A DNA stretch of 64,000 nt from Deltaproteobacteria bacterium (GTDB taxonomy: Bacteria; Desulfobacterota; Desulfobacteria; Desulfobacterales; JAFDMD01): the NCBI GenBank assembly GCA_019306065.1, contig JAFDMF010000006.1, positions 1-64,000 on the forward strand. Reading direction: 5' to 3'. Both the position numbers and the translations under genes were made by a program. Positions 34,925-43,701 of the stretch are shown here, piece after piece. Position 1 is the stretch's first letter; each line of letters opens with the position of its first letter. The notes beneath the pieces are model-generated. The model was given only the letters and a program-made list of their open reading frames with translations, made no database searches and was not told where the DNA came from.

Positions 34925-36055
34925 CTATTGCTCGCCAAATATTTTGTTAGCCCTTCTTAACCTAGCCCGTATTCTGGTTTTACTATTAGAAGCCACGCCG
35001 GAAACCCTTTTAAATTCTTCGTCATTTTTTAATTTATTTATTTTTGTTTTTAATAATTCAATTTGATCATCATAGCGTTCTATATTTTGCGCTAACCCTA
35101 TTATGATTCCTTCAAAGTAAGCAGGCACAAACTGATTTTTATGGTTTCTAAAAACCTTTGCGTCGTCTATGCGTTCAATCATCTTCAAAACTTTATTAAA
35201 CATTTCTCTATAATATTTGGGGTCAAATTTACTCTTTTCTACGGCGTTTTTCTGCATAAAATCATTTAAAAATGCCTCCGTATTTTTATTAATTTTTTCT
35301 ACATTACCTAAATAAGCAATAAATCTTAATACTAATTCTTGGTCATAAAGTTCCTGTTTTTTTTGTTTACTCAAATTAGTAAGCTTTTGAAATGCGTCAT
35401 TGTTACTTATTTCTATAATCAACTCATTTATAGTAGAATTTATCCCCCTATAAACAGCGTTTCGTATCTCTTGAGCGGTCGCTTTTGAGCCGCCGGAATT
35501 TAATCTTTTAAAAAGCTCATATTTCATTACATGACTACTTTCTCCCCGCAATATTTCCACCCTGCAAACAGCTCTTTTTAAATTCATTTTATATTTACTG
35601 GGAAGGGTCTCAATATCAAAGCCTTCTAAACCGGGAATTAAACCGCCTTCTTCCAAAGTCCATTTATTATTTATACTAATCTCTTCTCCATTATCCATCT
35701 CTTCTTCATTATCTCTTTGGAAAACCGACTGTGAAACATTAGTATCTAACTCCCCAAAAAAGCTTATAAAGGTTGAAACTCTTTGCAAGCCGTCAACCAA
35801 TTCCCAAATTCCATCTTCATCCTCTGCCACAAAAATCGGAGGAATGGGAATTGATAGCAATATTGATTCTATAAGCGCCGTTTTTTGTTGTTGATTCCAT
35901 CTAAAAAAGCGTTGATATTCCGGTCTAATAATTAATTCCTTATTTTTATACAGACTAATCAATTCGCCAAAGGAAAGATCCATTCTATCTGCGGAAAGCC
36001 TGCCTCTTCCGTTTGAAATTTGCTCTTCTAATTCTTTTATTTTTTTTTCGTCCAT
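34925..36055 (-). CDS. DUF262 (GmrS-like, ParB-fold) protein
   Basis: The N-terminal half carries the DUF262 signature: IIRPEYQRFFRWNQQQKTAL, IESILLSIPIPPIFVAED and WELVDGLQRVSTFISFF (DGxQR). In GmrSD enzymes the ParB-like fold with this motif hydrolyses nucleotides. The C-terminal half is helical and less conserved; no DUF1524 HNH nuclease is attached, unlike full GmrSD. AAGGAG lies eight bases before the ATG. It is the first gene of a two-gene module with the HEPN protein. Confidence 0.8.
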   Translation of the reverse strand: MDEKKIKELEEQISNGRGRLSADRMDLSFGELISLYKNKELIIRPEYQRFFRWNQQQKTALIESILLSIPIPPIFVAEDEDGIWELVDGLQRVSTFISFFGELDTNVSQSVFQRDNEEEMDNGEEISINNKWTLEEGGLIPGLEGFDIETLPSKYKMNLKRAVCRVEILRGESSHVMKYELFKRLNSGGSKATAQEIRNAVYRGINSTINELIIEISNNDAFQKLTNLSKQKKQELYDQELVLRFIAYLGNVEKINKNTEAFLNDFMQKNAVEKSKFDPKYYREMFNKVLKMIERIDDAKVFRNHKNQFVPAYFEGIIIGLAQNIERYDDQIELLKTKINKLKNDEEFKRVSGVASNSKTRIRARLRRANKIFGEQ

Positions 36056-36479
36056 TTTAACCGCTCCTTTTAACCTGCTAATATTCTATAAAAAATTTTT
36101 GTTCTTTTTAGTCTGTATTAGCAATATATTATTGTCTATTCTCTTACACATAACAAGTCATTTAATTTCTCGCAATAGTGATTTATTATAATCTATGAAG
36201 CATATTTTATTTTTCAAAATTTACTTGCCAATGAAATAAAAAAACTGCCGTCAAATATCTACCCGCATTATTAAACTTCATTCGCCTATTTCACGAAATA
36301 ATACCTTTGTGTCTTTATACCTTTTATCCCTTAACTTTAATATTGAAAAAATAACCGCAACCGATTATTAAATTGATAACTACATTATAAAAAGGATTAT
36401 AAGCAAAAAAAACCAACTAAAGTTTAGCGGATAACAATTTCTATTTGCTTTGCGGATAACATAACGATTAATTATAATT
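36056..36479. other. Gene-free region upstream of the DUF262 gene
   Basis: AT-rich sequence without a supported gene. A short frame around 36200-36270 (NLLANEIKKLPSNIYPHY) could be a gene remnant but is too short to identify. The fragments AGCGGATAACAATTT and TGCGGATAACATAAC near 36425-36465 are partial copies of the family C terminal repeat. Confidence 0.4.
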
Positions 36480-36623
36480 AATTTCGGCGGATAACAAAGT
36501 AATTTGTTTGTTGGCAAGGCGGATAATAATTTTTAACCGGAGGAATACTTATAGTATTTCGAGGATTAAAAATTGTTATCCAACGCAGTCAACGAGCAAA
36601 TTACTTTGTTATCCGCCGAAATT
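36480..36623. repeat. Family C element with perfect 27-bp terminal inverted repeats
   Basis: The ends 36480-36506 and 36597-36623 are exact inverse complements (outer AATTTCGGCGGATAACAAAG). The core has TTTTTAACCGGAGGAATACT and AGTATTTCGAGGATTAAAAA. The right end is 12 bases from the next ATG and supplies its upstream region. Confidence 0.9.
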
Positions 36624-36635
36624 TAAAGGAAAATA

Positions 36636-37130
36636 ATGAAACCTACCGATATACTACCAATAGAAAAATGGATTGAACTTGAAAAAGATATATATAATCG
36701 CTCAAAGCTTTCGGCTTCGGTTTTTAACACAGAAGGCATAAGAATTACCGATTATTTTAAATGGCCTAATAAGATATGCCCGGCTATAAAGGCTACGGAT
36801 AAAGGAAAAAGTTTTATATGCGCGACGGCTCATATGAATCTTGCAAATATAGCAAAAAATACAAAAAAATTTGTAATCGAAGAATGCGATGCTGGGCTTG
36901 TAAAACTTATAGTTCCGATATTTGTTCAAAATAAGTTTATAGGTTCCGTAGGAGCATGCGGGCTTATTTTGGAAGACGGAGAGGTAGATACTTTTGCGAT
37001 TAATATGATAACCGAAATAGAGGAAAAAAAAGCCGAAGAGCTTTCTGCCGGAATAGCTTCGATTTCAAAAAAAAACTTGGAAGAGCTTGCTCAATATATA
37101 AAAGCAAGGCTTAAAGCTATTATTAAATAG
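36636..37130 (+). CDS. Stand-alone PocR sensory-domain protein
   Basis: The 164-residue protein consists of a PocR domain, a PAS-like ligand sensor: ASVFNTEGIRITDYFKWPNK, ICPAIKATDKGKSFICATAH, FVIEECDAGLVKLIVPIF and VGACGLILEDGEVDTF. PocR domains usually sit in regulators or kinases and bind small hydrocarbon-derived ligands; here there is no output domain. AAAGGAAAATA precedes the ATG, right at the edge of a family C repeat. It could act through a partner protein; none is adjacent. Confidence 0.85.
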   Translation: MKPTDILPIEKWIELEKDIYNRSKLSASVFNTEGIRITDYFKWPNKICPAIKATDKGKSFICATAHMNLANIAKNTKKFVIEECDAGLVKLIVPIFVQNKFIGSVGACGLILEDGEVDTFAINMITEIEEKKAEELSAGIASISKKNLEELAQYIKARLKAIIK

Positions 37131-37145
37131 TTTCGTAAAAAAACC

Positions 37146-37290
37146 GAGACAGGTTCAAAAAAAATAATAAAGGAATTTATCGCTTCGCTCGAAATGACAG
37201 AAAGGAAGTTTTTTTGTTCCGTCATTTTGACGGATGTTATTTTTACTTGTTATTTCGACGAACGAAGTGATGAGAAATCCCTTAATTAAA
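37146..37290. repeat. Family B element, long copy
   Basis: Starts ACCGAGACAGGTTC, then GAATTTATCGCTTCGCTCGA, AATGACAG; an inner GTCATTTTGACGGATGTTAT; and ends TCGACGAACGAAGTGATGAG AAATCCC. Both ends are roughly inverse (TTTATCGCTTCG / CGAAGTGATGAGAAA). Confidence 0.75.
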
Positions 37291-37360
37291 TTATAAACAG
37301 AGGAAATCCCCATCACTAAAATTAGATACAAAAAGGAATGATTAACAAAGGAGAACTATT

Positions 37361-37753
37361 ATGAAAAAAATTATTTCAACTATAATCTTTGCAGCTTCAA
37401 TATTTATAAGCGCCTCCGTATATGCCGGCGAACCGAACGTATATCATGTTGTTTTGGTAGATTTAAAAGACGGAGTTACAGCACAACAGATTGAAGAGAT
37501 GACAACCGTAGGCAAAGCGCTTCTTGCAAACATACCCGGAGTTTTGGATATATCAATCAATAAAAAAGCCCGCGAAGATAGAAAAGTTCATATAAAAGAT
37601 TATGACCTCGGCGTATTGGTAAAGTGGGAAAACAACAAAACAGGCGATATATACGCGCCTCATGTTTTGCATCAAACATTTTTAAAACTTTACAAAGATA
37701 TGTTTAAAAGCATAAGAGTCATAGATTTTTACGGAAACGAAAACCCCAAATAA
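37361..37753 (+). CDS. Exported Dabb (stress-responsive alpha/beta barrel) domain protein
   Basis: A signal peptide (MKKIISTIIFAASIFISASVYA) precedes a Dabb domain: VYHVVLVDLKDGVTAQQIEE, LLANIPGVLDISINKK and YDLGVLVKWENN, ending with VLHQTFLKLYKDMFKSIRVI. Dabb proteins are dimeric ferredoxin-like barrels of varied, often unknown function; the export signal is unusual. AAAGGAGAA precedes the ATG. A strong hairpin terminator follows. Confidence 0.85.
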   Translation: MKKIISTIIFAASIFISASVYAGEPNVYHVVLVDLKDGVTAQQIEEMTTVGKALLANIPGVLDISINKKAREDRKVHIKDYDLGVLVKWENNKTGDIYAPHVLHQTFLKLYKDMFKSIRVIDFYGNENPK

Positions 37754-37755
37754 TA

Positions 37756-37798
37756 TAATTTTAACAAAGCCCGTTTTTTCAGCGGGCTTTGTTAAAAT
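37756..37798. terminator. Bidirectional terminator, 17-bp perfect stem
   Basis: 37756-37772 and 37782-37798 are exact inverse complements (AATTTTAACAAAGCCCG) with a nine-base loop. It ends the Dabb gene and, on the other strand, contains the stop codon of the enoyl-CoA hydratase. Confidence 0.9.
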
Positions 37799-38538
37799 TT
37801 TTCCGCGGCTTTTTCCAACAACTTTCTAACTTGTTTATTAAACCAACAGTCAAGAAATATCTCGCTTTTTAGCTTATAATTTTTTTCATACTTATAACAA
37901 ATCTCTTCAATACGATTCTCTTTTATCGCCAAAAATGCGGGCTTATACAATTTTGCAATCTTTGCAATCTTTTCTATGACCGCATCTTCCAATTCTTGAA
38001 GAGGATAAATTTCATCTATAAGTCCTATCTTTTTCGCTTCGCCAAAAGATATAAATTCTCCCGTATAAATCATTTCTTTAGCCTCTCTATCTCCTACGAC
38101 CTGCCTTAAAATCATATCCGGCAAATAAGGAACCGGCAGTCCGAGTTTCACCTCGTTTAATCCTATCTTTTTATCGTCAAAAGAGGCAAACCTATAATCG
38201 CATGCAAGAGCTAATATATTTCCTCCTGCTACTGCATGGCCGGATAAAACACAGGCGGTAGGCATTAAAATTTTAAAAATATCAAAAGTAACATTATTAA
38301 ATTTATACAAAAAATCTCTCATTTCAACTCTCGAAAGCTCTAACAGACTCGGCAGATCAAGACCTATGCAGAAAAACTTTTCTCCGCCTGCAAGCAAAAG
38401 CCCGTCGGCTTCATCTTTGACGGCATTCACGGCTTTTGCAAGATCATCTGCAAGCTCGCATGAAATTCCGTTAACAACCCCGTTATTTAATCTTAAAATT
38501 GCAATATTTCCGCTCCATTCGGTTATAACTTTCGGCAT
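37792..38538 (-). CDS. Enoyl-CoA hydratase/isomerase family protein
   Basis: A 248-residue crotonase-fold protein: LLLAGGEKFFCIGLDLPSLL (oxyanion strand), VLSGHAVAGGNILALACDYR and IGLNEVKLGLPVPYLPDMIL. The positions of the two catalytic Glu of true hydratases are not both obvious (an Ala-Val-Ala-Gly-Gly loop and NEVKLGLPVP are seen), so the reaction is open. GAGGGA precedes the ATG. Monocistronic. Confidence 0.85.
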   Translation of the reverse strand: MPKVITEWSGNIAILRLNNGVVNGISCELADDLAKAVNAVKDEADGLLLAGGEKFFCIGLDLPSLLELSRVEMRDFLYKFNNVTFDIFKILMPTACVLSGHAVAGGNILALACDYRFASFDDKKIGLNEVKLGLPVPYLPDMILRQVVGDREAKEMIYTGEFISFGEAKKIGLIDEIYPLQELEDAVIEKIAKIAKLYKPAFLAIKENRIEEICYKYEKNYKLKSEIFLDCWFNKQVRKLLEKAAEKF

Positions 38539-38721
38539 ACGTCCCTCTTTTCAAAGTTAAATTAAAAAGATATTAAAAAAATTTATTTGCTCTTACTTAT
38601 GCTTAAAATTTTCAAAAGCGGCGGCTTTTTGACTGCAACCGCACGGATAATAATATAACTGTCTTTTTCAAAAACCGTAGGCATTATTAGGCATTATAAT
38701 GCTCCTCATAACATAAAAACG

Positions 38722-38749
38722 GTAGAGCCATTGCATGCAACCTCTCCAC
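38722..38749. repeat. Family A palindrome, diverged copy
   Basis: GTAGAGCCATTGCA / TGCAACCTCTCCAC: same 28-bp layout as 8191 with five changes. Confidence 0.7.
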
Positions 38750-38785
38750 TTTGCAACTTTGTATATTAATAATTTATTCTTCTTA

Positions 38786-39616
38786 TTAAGATAATTCTTC
38801 TATAATAATATTTGCCGTATTAATCAAAGAATTTGCCGTTAAATTTAAAAAAGGATAAATATCCCCTTTATCCGCTTTATTTAAAGCCGTAAGATATTGT
38901 CTACGATTTTCGGTTTTAATAATTGCCATAGGATATTTTTGTTTCATTAAAATCAGATTCGTCAAAATCCGCGCTCCTCTACCGTTGCCGTCGTCAAACG
39001 GATGTATTCTTACCATATTATAATGAGCTGCGGAACTTAAAATTATGGGATGTATTTTGTCAATATTGTCGTTAATAAACCTGCATAAGATTTCCATTTC
39101 ATCCGCCACATAAATAGGATCCGTATAAAAATGAATTGTTCCGTCCATTTGTAAAACATGATTCGGCAAAGTTTTATATTTTCCCGGGGATGCCGGTTTT
39201 TGAATTCTTTTACCATGTTCGTCCATTGCGGACGTCCGTTTTACTCCGAATAAAAGCAAAGCGTTTATCTCTTTTATCAGGCTTTGAGTTACAAGGCGCT
39301 TATCTGTTATTACGTCGTAAAGCAGATTTATTGCTTCGGAATGATTTTTGGCGTCTATAAAATCTTTAAAAGGCTTGCCTTCTACGGTTAATCCTTCTTT
39401 TAAAAAAAATAAGGTTTCGCCCATTGTAAGAGAACTTCCCTCTATTGCATTGGAATTATATGTCCAATCAATGCGCAGCTTTTCTTGAAGCGCCGCCATG
39501 CGCTCTTTTTGCAAGGACTTTTTATTATCGATTTGGATTTTCAAACTGTCCGCAGTCTCTAATAGTTTTTTTATACCCGCCGAAATTTTTTTTAAATCGT
39601 AATAGTTATATTGCAT
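38786..39616 (-). CDS. Fic-domain protein (class II)
   Basis: The Fic core has HPFDDGNGRGARILTNLIL, the full HxFxDGNGRxxR AMPylation motif. N-terminal TYNSNAIEGSSLT contains the S-x-x-x-E-G inhibitory helix of class II Fic enzymes, which must move to allow catalysis. The flap region HFYTDPIYV is present. 276 residues. It begins three bases after ampG stops, an unusual operon partner. Fic proteins transfer AMP (or other groups) to target proteins; the target is unknown. Confidence 0.9.
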   Translation of the reverse strand: MQYNYYDLKKISAGIKKLLETADSLKIQIDNKKSLQKERMAALQEKLRIDWTYNSNAIEGSSLTMGETLFFLKEGLTVEGKPFKDFIDAKNHSEAINLLYDVITDKRLVTQSLIKEINALLLFGVKRTSAMDEHGKRIQKPASPGKYKTLPNHVLQMDGTIHFYTDPIYVADEMEILCRFINDNIDKIHPIILSSAAHYNMVRIHPFDDGNGRGARILTNLILMKQKYPMAIIKTENRRQYLTALNKADKGDIYPFLNLTANSLINTANIIIEELS

Positions 39617-39619
39617 AAT

Positions 39620-40843
39620 TTACAAATCCGCTTTTGTTTTTTGGGTAGCGGGCATAACTTTAAACAAAATAATCATACCCGGAATTGCGGCAACGGCGCA
39701 TAATATAAAAAAGGTTTCCCAGCCGAGAAGCTCGGCGAAAATTCCGGTAGGAGCGGATAAAACGACTCTTGGTATTCCCATAAGGCTCGTTAATAAAGCA
39801 TATTGAGTAGCGGTAAATTTTCTATTTGTAATGCTTGCCATAAAAGCCGCATAAGCCGCGGTTCCCATCCCGCCCGTAAGATTTTCAAAGGCTATTACCG
39901 CGGCAAGTAAAAAAGGTAAATTGCCTACCGCGGCAAGAAGCGCAAAACCGGCGGTTGATAAAGCCTGTAAAAATCCGAATATCCATAACGCCCTTCTTAT
40001 GCTAACCTTAAGCATTATAACGCCGCCTATTAACCCGCCCGCTATGGTAGCCCATGTTCCGAACATTTTAACTATTGTTCCTATCTGGCTTTTTGTAAAA
40101 CCTATATCAAGATAAAAATATGTGGTTATGCCGGAAGCCATAGTATCTCCGATCTTATAAAGAAGTATAAACGCCAGTATAGGCAGCGCCAAATCGCGGG
40201 AAAAATAATCTTTTAACGGCTCTATTACTGATTCTTTAAGGGTTTTGGGCATTCCTTGCGCGACTTTAGGTTCCGGACTTAACAGAGTGGTTATTATACC
40301 CGGAAGCATACATAATCCCATTATAAAATAAACCTTTTGAAACGTAAAATGATCCGACATTATCAAACCGCCTCCGGATGCAAGCAACATTCCAAGTCTG
40401 TATCCGTTTACATATAAAGAGGAGCCTAACCCAAGCTCCTTATCCGATAAATCTTCTCTTCTGTAAGCGTCTGTTACTATATCTTGAGAAGCGCTGAAAA
40501 ATGCGGTTATAAAAGCGGCGCAAGCGGTAAGCAAAGGAGAAGTTCCCGGATTTGTAAATCCGAGAAATATAATAGACGCCGCAAGAAATATCTGAAACAA
40601 AAGAAGCCAGCCTCTTCTTCTGCCGAAAAATTTAATTGCGTATCTATCCGAAAAAGGAGCCCATAAAAATTTCAAAGTATATGGCAGCCCTATTAAACTT
40701 ACCATACCTACCATCTTAATATCCACATTTTCCTGCTGCATCCAAGCCTGAAGCAAAGAAAGGGTCAACAATAAAGGAAGCCCGCAAGAAAAGCCCATTA
40801 CAAAGGCTCTTAACATCTTTTTGGAAAGTATCTGTTTTATCAT
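39620..40843 (-). CDS. ampG: AmpG-family muropeptide/MFS permease
   Basis: A 407-residue 12-helix MFS protein with AmpG hallmarks: FSCGLPLLLTLSLLQAWMQ, GLPYTLKFLWAPFSDRY, FGRRRGWLLL, FFSASQDIVTDAYRRE, and ENLTGGMGTAAYAAFMASIT. It imports anhydro-muropeptides for cell-wall recycling. It follows lnt by 17 bases and precedes fic by three. Confidence 0.93.
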   Translation of the reverse strand: MIKQILSKKMLRAFVMGFSCGLPLLLTLSLLQAWMQQENVDIKMVGMVSLIGLPYTLKFLWAPFSDRYAIKFFGRRRGWLLLFQIFLAASIIFLGFTNPGTSPLLTACAAFITAFFSASQDIVTDAYRREDLSDKELGLGSSLYVNGYRLGMLLASGGGLIMSDHFTFQKVYFIMGLCMLPGIITTLLSPEPKVAQGMPKTLKESVIEPLKDYFSRDLALPILAFILLYKIGDTMASGITTYFYLDIGFTKSQIGTIVKMFGTWATIAGGLIGGVIMLKVSIRRALWIFGFLQALSTAGFALLAAVGNLPFLLAAVIAFENLTGGMGTAAYAAFMASITNRKFTATQYALLTSLMGIPRVVLSAPTGIFAELLGWETFFILCAVAAIPGMIILFKVMPATQKTKADL

Positions 40844-40860
40844 TTAATTAACTGCCGATG

Positions 40861-42432
40861 TTACCTCGTCACTCTTTTATTTTGTTTAAGTTCAAGGCGA
40901 ATAAAAATTCGGTATATTATGCAAACAAAGGAGATAAACGCGCATAAAAGCGCAAATACATCGCCATATTTTGTATAAAAGGTTTTTTGGACCAATATAG
41001 GAATATTATACTCCTTTAAGGCTTCGGTAAATAGCGGAGTCGTTCCTGTTATACTGCCGTCCGGATATATTGCTCCGCTTATTCCGGTATTTGCACATCT
41101 AACTATTGCCCTTTTATTTTCTATAGCTCGAAATACCGCCATATTAAAATGCTGAAAAGGCGCCGGCGTATCTCCGAACCATGTATCGTTTGTAATATTT
41201 ATTATAAAATCCGCATCCTGTTTTACAATCTTTCTTGCAAGATTCGGAAATATTATCTCAAAGCATATTTGAGCTCCTATTTTATGGTTATTCCAATCCA
41301 ATGTTTTCCCTTTTTTACCCCGGGCAAAATCCTCTCCTGTTCCGGCTATCTTTCTTATAAACGGAAACCATTTTCCAAAAGGAACATATTCTCCGAAAGG
41401 AACCAGCTTTGCTTTATCGTATCTGCCGGCGCTTCTACCGTTTTTTTCAATAAGATATGCGCTGTTATATAAGGCGCCGTCCTCGTCCGAGGAATAAGGC
41501 GCTCCTATTAAAAAATCGGTTTGCATATAAATTATAAATCTTTTAATTCTGTTTAAAAAATGCTCTTTACTGTTTAAAAAATACGGAAGAGCTGCCTCCG
41601 GCCAAACTATTAATTCATTCTTTTTATCTTTTAGCTCGGCAGACATATCAATATATTTTTGGGTGGTAGCGTTAAAAAACTCTTTGTTCCATTTTATTCT
41701 CTGATCGATATTTCCCTGAACTATTGCAATTTTAACCTTTCCGGCGTCCGTAATCTTATTTTGAGTTTTATCAATAACCGATACCCCGTATAGCAGCGTA
41801 AATATTAAAAGAAAAGCGGTTAACGCGCAAGATGAGAACAGACTTTTTTTTAAAGTAGAATCTTTATCGGCAGTATAATAATATATAAGATAAATAAAAT
41901 AGTTTGCAGATATTATTATAAAAGATATTCCATATACCCCGAATATATCGGAAATCTGGATTAAAGGCAGAAATTTAGCCTGTGAATATCCTATAATTCC
42001 CCAAGAAAAACCAAAACCTCGAACATATTCAAGACTTGTCCATAAAGCCGGTATAAATAAAAACGAAAACCGATTTTTTAAAGAAAACAAAGATGCAAAA
42101 CCTGCAAATAAAGCCGGATATAACGCCAAATATGCGGAAAGTAAAAAGAGAATTCCTACGGATTGATACAAAGGAACGCCTCCGTAATAATCCATAGTAT
42201 ATATTAACCAGTATAAGCAGGATAAAAAATGTATTATGCCTGTTATAAAGCCGAGTTTAAAACTTTGAAAAAAATCGGAATCTTTTATTGCAAACAAAAG
42301 CGGCGCAACTGCAAACCATGCAAATAAGGAGGCATTTTCGCCAAGCAAAGCAATGGTTAAAAAAATACCGGAAGTTAAAGCCGCAAATATGCTAATAGTA
42401 GGAAGCAAAATTATATTTCTCCGCCGCTCCAA
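40861..42432 (-). CDS. lnt: Apolipoprotein N-acyltransferase
   Basis: Lnt adds the third acyl chain to lipoproteins in the inner membrane. Several N-terminal helices are followed by the nitrilase-like domain with all triad regions: LIVWPEAALPYFL (Glu), YDKAKLVPFGEYVPFG (Lys) and AQICFEIIFPNLARK (Cys). NDTWFGDTPAPFQHF and RAIENKRAIVRCANTGISG follow. Start at TTG 42432 overlaps nadK by 22 bases; a second TTG eight codons later with GGAG upstream is possible. The last residues lie in a partial family C-like sequence. Confidence 0.93.
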   Translation of the reverse strand: MERRRNIILLPTISIFAALTSGIFLTIALLGENASLFAWFAVAPLLFAIKDSDFFQSFKLGFITGIIHFLSCLYWLIYTMDYYGGVPLYQSVGILFLLSAYLALYPALFAGFASLFSLKNRFSFLFIPALWTSLEYVRGFGFSWGIIGYSQAKFLPLIQISDIFGVYGISFIIISANYFIYLIYYYTADKDSTLKKSLFSSCALTAFLLIFTLLYGVSVIDKTQNKITDAGKVKIAIVQGNIDQRIKWNKEFFNATTQKYIDMSAELKDKKNELIVWPEAALPYFLNSKEHFLNRIKRFIIYMQTDFLIGAPYSSDEDGALYNSAYLIEKNGRSAGRYDKAKLVPFGEYVPFGKWFPFIRKIAGTGEDFARGKKGKTLDWNNHKIGAQICFEIIFPNLARKIVKQDADFIINITNDTWFGDTPAPFQHFNMAVFRAIENKRAIVRCANTGISGAIYPDGSITGTTPLFTEALKEYNIPILVQKTFYTKYGDVFALLCAFISFVCIIYRIFIRLELKQNKRVTR

Positions 42433-43244
42433 TTCAGTTTTGTTTTTAAAACGTCATAATAATTTAGCCCCGGCAAAGTTATCATGTTTACAAAAGTTTT
42501 ACTTTTGGATATCGAAACAATATCTGCGTCCAAAAGCTTAAAACCCTCTTGCCCGTCAAATGTAAGCATAATATCGGAAACCCCTTTTTCAAGCCTAATT
42601 TTTATAGCCGATTTATCCGGTATTATTAAAGGTCTGTTTGTAAGAGTAAACGGGCATATAGGAGTTATTATTATTACCGGAGCCTCGGGATGTATAACCG
42701 GACCTCCCGCGGCAAGCGAATAAGCGGTGGAGCCTGTGGGAGTGGCTATTATAAGTCCGTCTCCTCTGTATATTGTAAGAAAACTATCGTCTATCCAAGT
42801 ATGAATGTTAGATAATCTTGCAAGCGCCCCTTTATTTATAACAGCATCGTTTAAAACCATTCTCGAAGCTATTACTTCGGTATTTCTTATAATCTCTACC
42901 GATAAAGCGGCTCTTTGCTCAATCTTAAATCTGTTTTCAACTACCGCTTCAACTGCGGCAAATAAATCAGCCTCGTTAGTTTCCGCAAGAAAGCCCAGTC
43001 TGCCGAATTTTATTCCCAATATAGGTATGCCAGAATATTTTGCCCATCTAACTGCTCGTAAAAAAGTGCCGTCTCCGCCAAGCGCAAATATTGCAAAAAG
43101 CTCCCCTGCCGCAAGAGGTTGTTCCTCGTTTTGCCTGGCATAACTAACTTCTATACCTTTCTTATTAAGCCAATTACAAAGTTCATCAGCTTTTGCAAGC
43201 GCTTTTGCGTCGGTTTTTACCGCGAGTCCGACTTTTAATTTCAC
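42411..43244 (-). CDS. nadK: NAD kinase
   Basis: Phosphorylates NAD to NADP. Shows FALGGDGTFLRAVRW, GIKFGRLGFLAE, RMVLNDAVINKG, YRGDGLIIATPTGSTAYSLA and GGPVIHPEAPVIIITPICP. 277 residues. It starts at GTG 43244 with AAGGAT upstream. The start overlaps the TGA that would end the small upstream ORF. It overlaps lnt and leads the operon nadK-lnt-ampG-fic. Confidence 0.95.
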   Translation of the reverse strand: MKLKVGLAVKTDAKALAKADELCNWLNKKGIEVSYARQNEEQPLAAGELFAIFALGGDGTFLRAVRWAKYSGIPILGIKFGRLGFLAETNEADLFAAVEAVVENRFKIEQRAALSVEIIRNTEVIASRMVLNDAVINKGALARLSNIHTWIDDSFLTIYRGDGLIIATPTGSTAYSLAAGGPVIHPEAPVIIITPICPFTLTNRPLIIPDKSAIKIRLEKGVSDIMLTFDGQEGFKLLDADIVSISKSKTFVNMITLPGLNYYDVLKTKLNWSGGEI

Positions 43245-43471
43245 TTGTAATTTATCCTTCTTTTAATGCCATACCCTTTTGTTTCCCCCCTGCGATGCTC
43301 TGCAAGGGCTTCGGAGACGAGTTAAGATAATAGGTTGCCGGAGTTTGTAAATAGTTTATTCCAACATTTTTCGGATTCCATTTCCGCAAGCATCCACCCG
43401 CCAATCAAATCCTGATCAGTCATAGAAAGCCGCAAGGCTTTATCAAAAGCTTCTTGAAGCAGCGTAGCCAT
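43241..43471 (-). pseudogene. Small antitoxin-like ORF with an internal stop, upstream of nadK
   Basis: ATG 43471 (AAGGA upstream) opens MATLLQEAFDKALRLSMTDQ, then DLIGGWMLAEMESEKCWNKL, stopping after 49 codons at TAA 43322. The same frame resumes as LVSEALAEHRRGETKG and ends at a TGA overlapping the nadK GTG. Intact relatives (small proteins of the type ..LLxEAF.KA..L....Q......LAE.ESE..W....) run through this point, so the TAA is probably a nonsense mutation or defines a shortened form. Confidence 0.55.
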
Positions 43472-43557
43472 AATAACCATTCCTTTTTATAATAAAATGT
43501 CGGCTATTATATGATACGCCCTTTAAAAATCAACCTTTAATTGAGGAGAAATACAAA

Positions 43558-43585
43558 GTAAAGACATTGCATATAACGTCTCTAT
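43558..43585. repeat. Family A palindrome, diverged copy
   Basis: GTAAAGACATTGCA / TATAACGTCTCTAT, in the gap between nadK and the amidohydrolase gene. Confidence 0.65.
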
Positions 43586-43701
43586 CGCCTTTCATATCTT
43601 ACGATTAAAAAATCCCTCCCCCTTTCCTCCTCTCTTCTTGCAAAAAAACCGTAAAAGAAGTATCTCCGAACAAAACTGCTATATAAAAAAAGGAGATTGT
43701 T

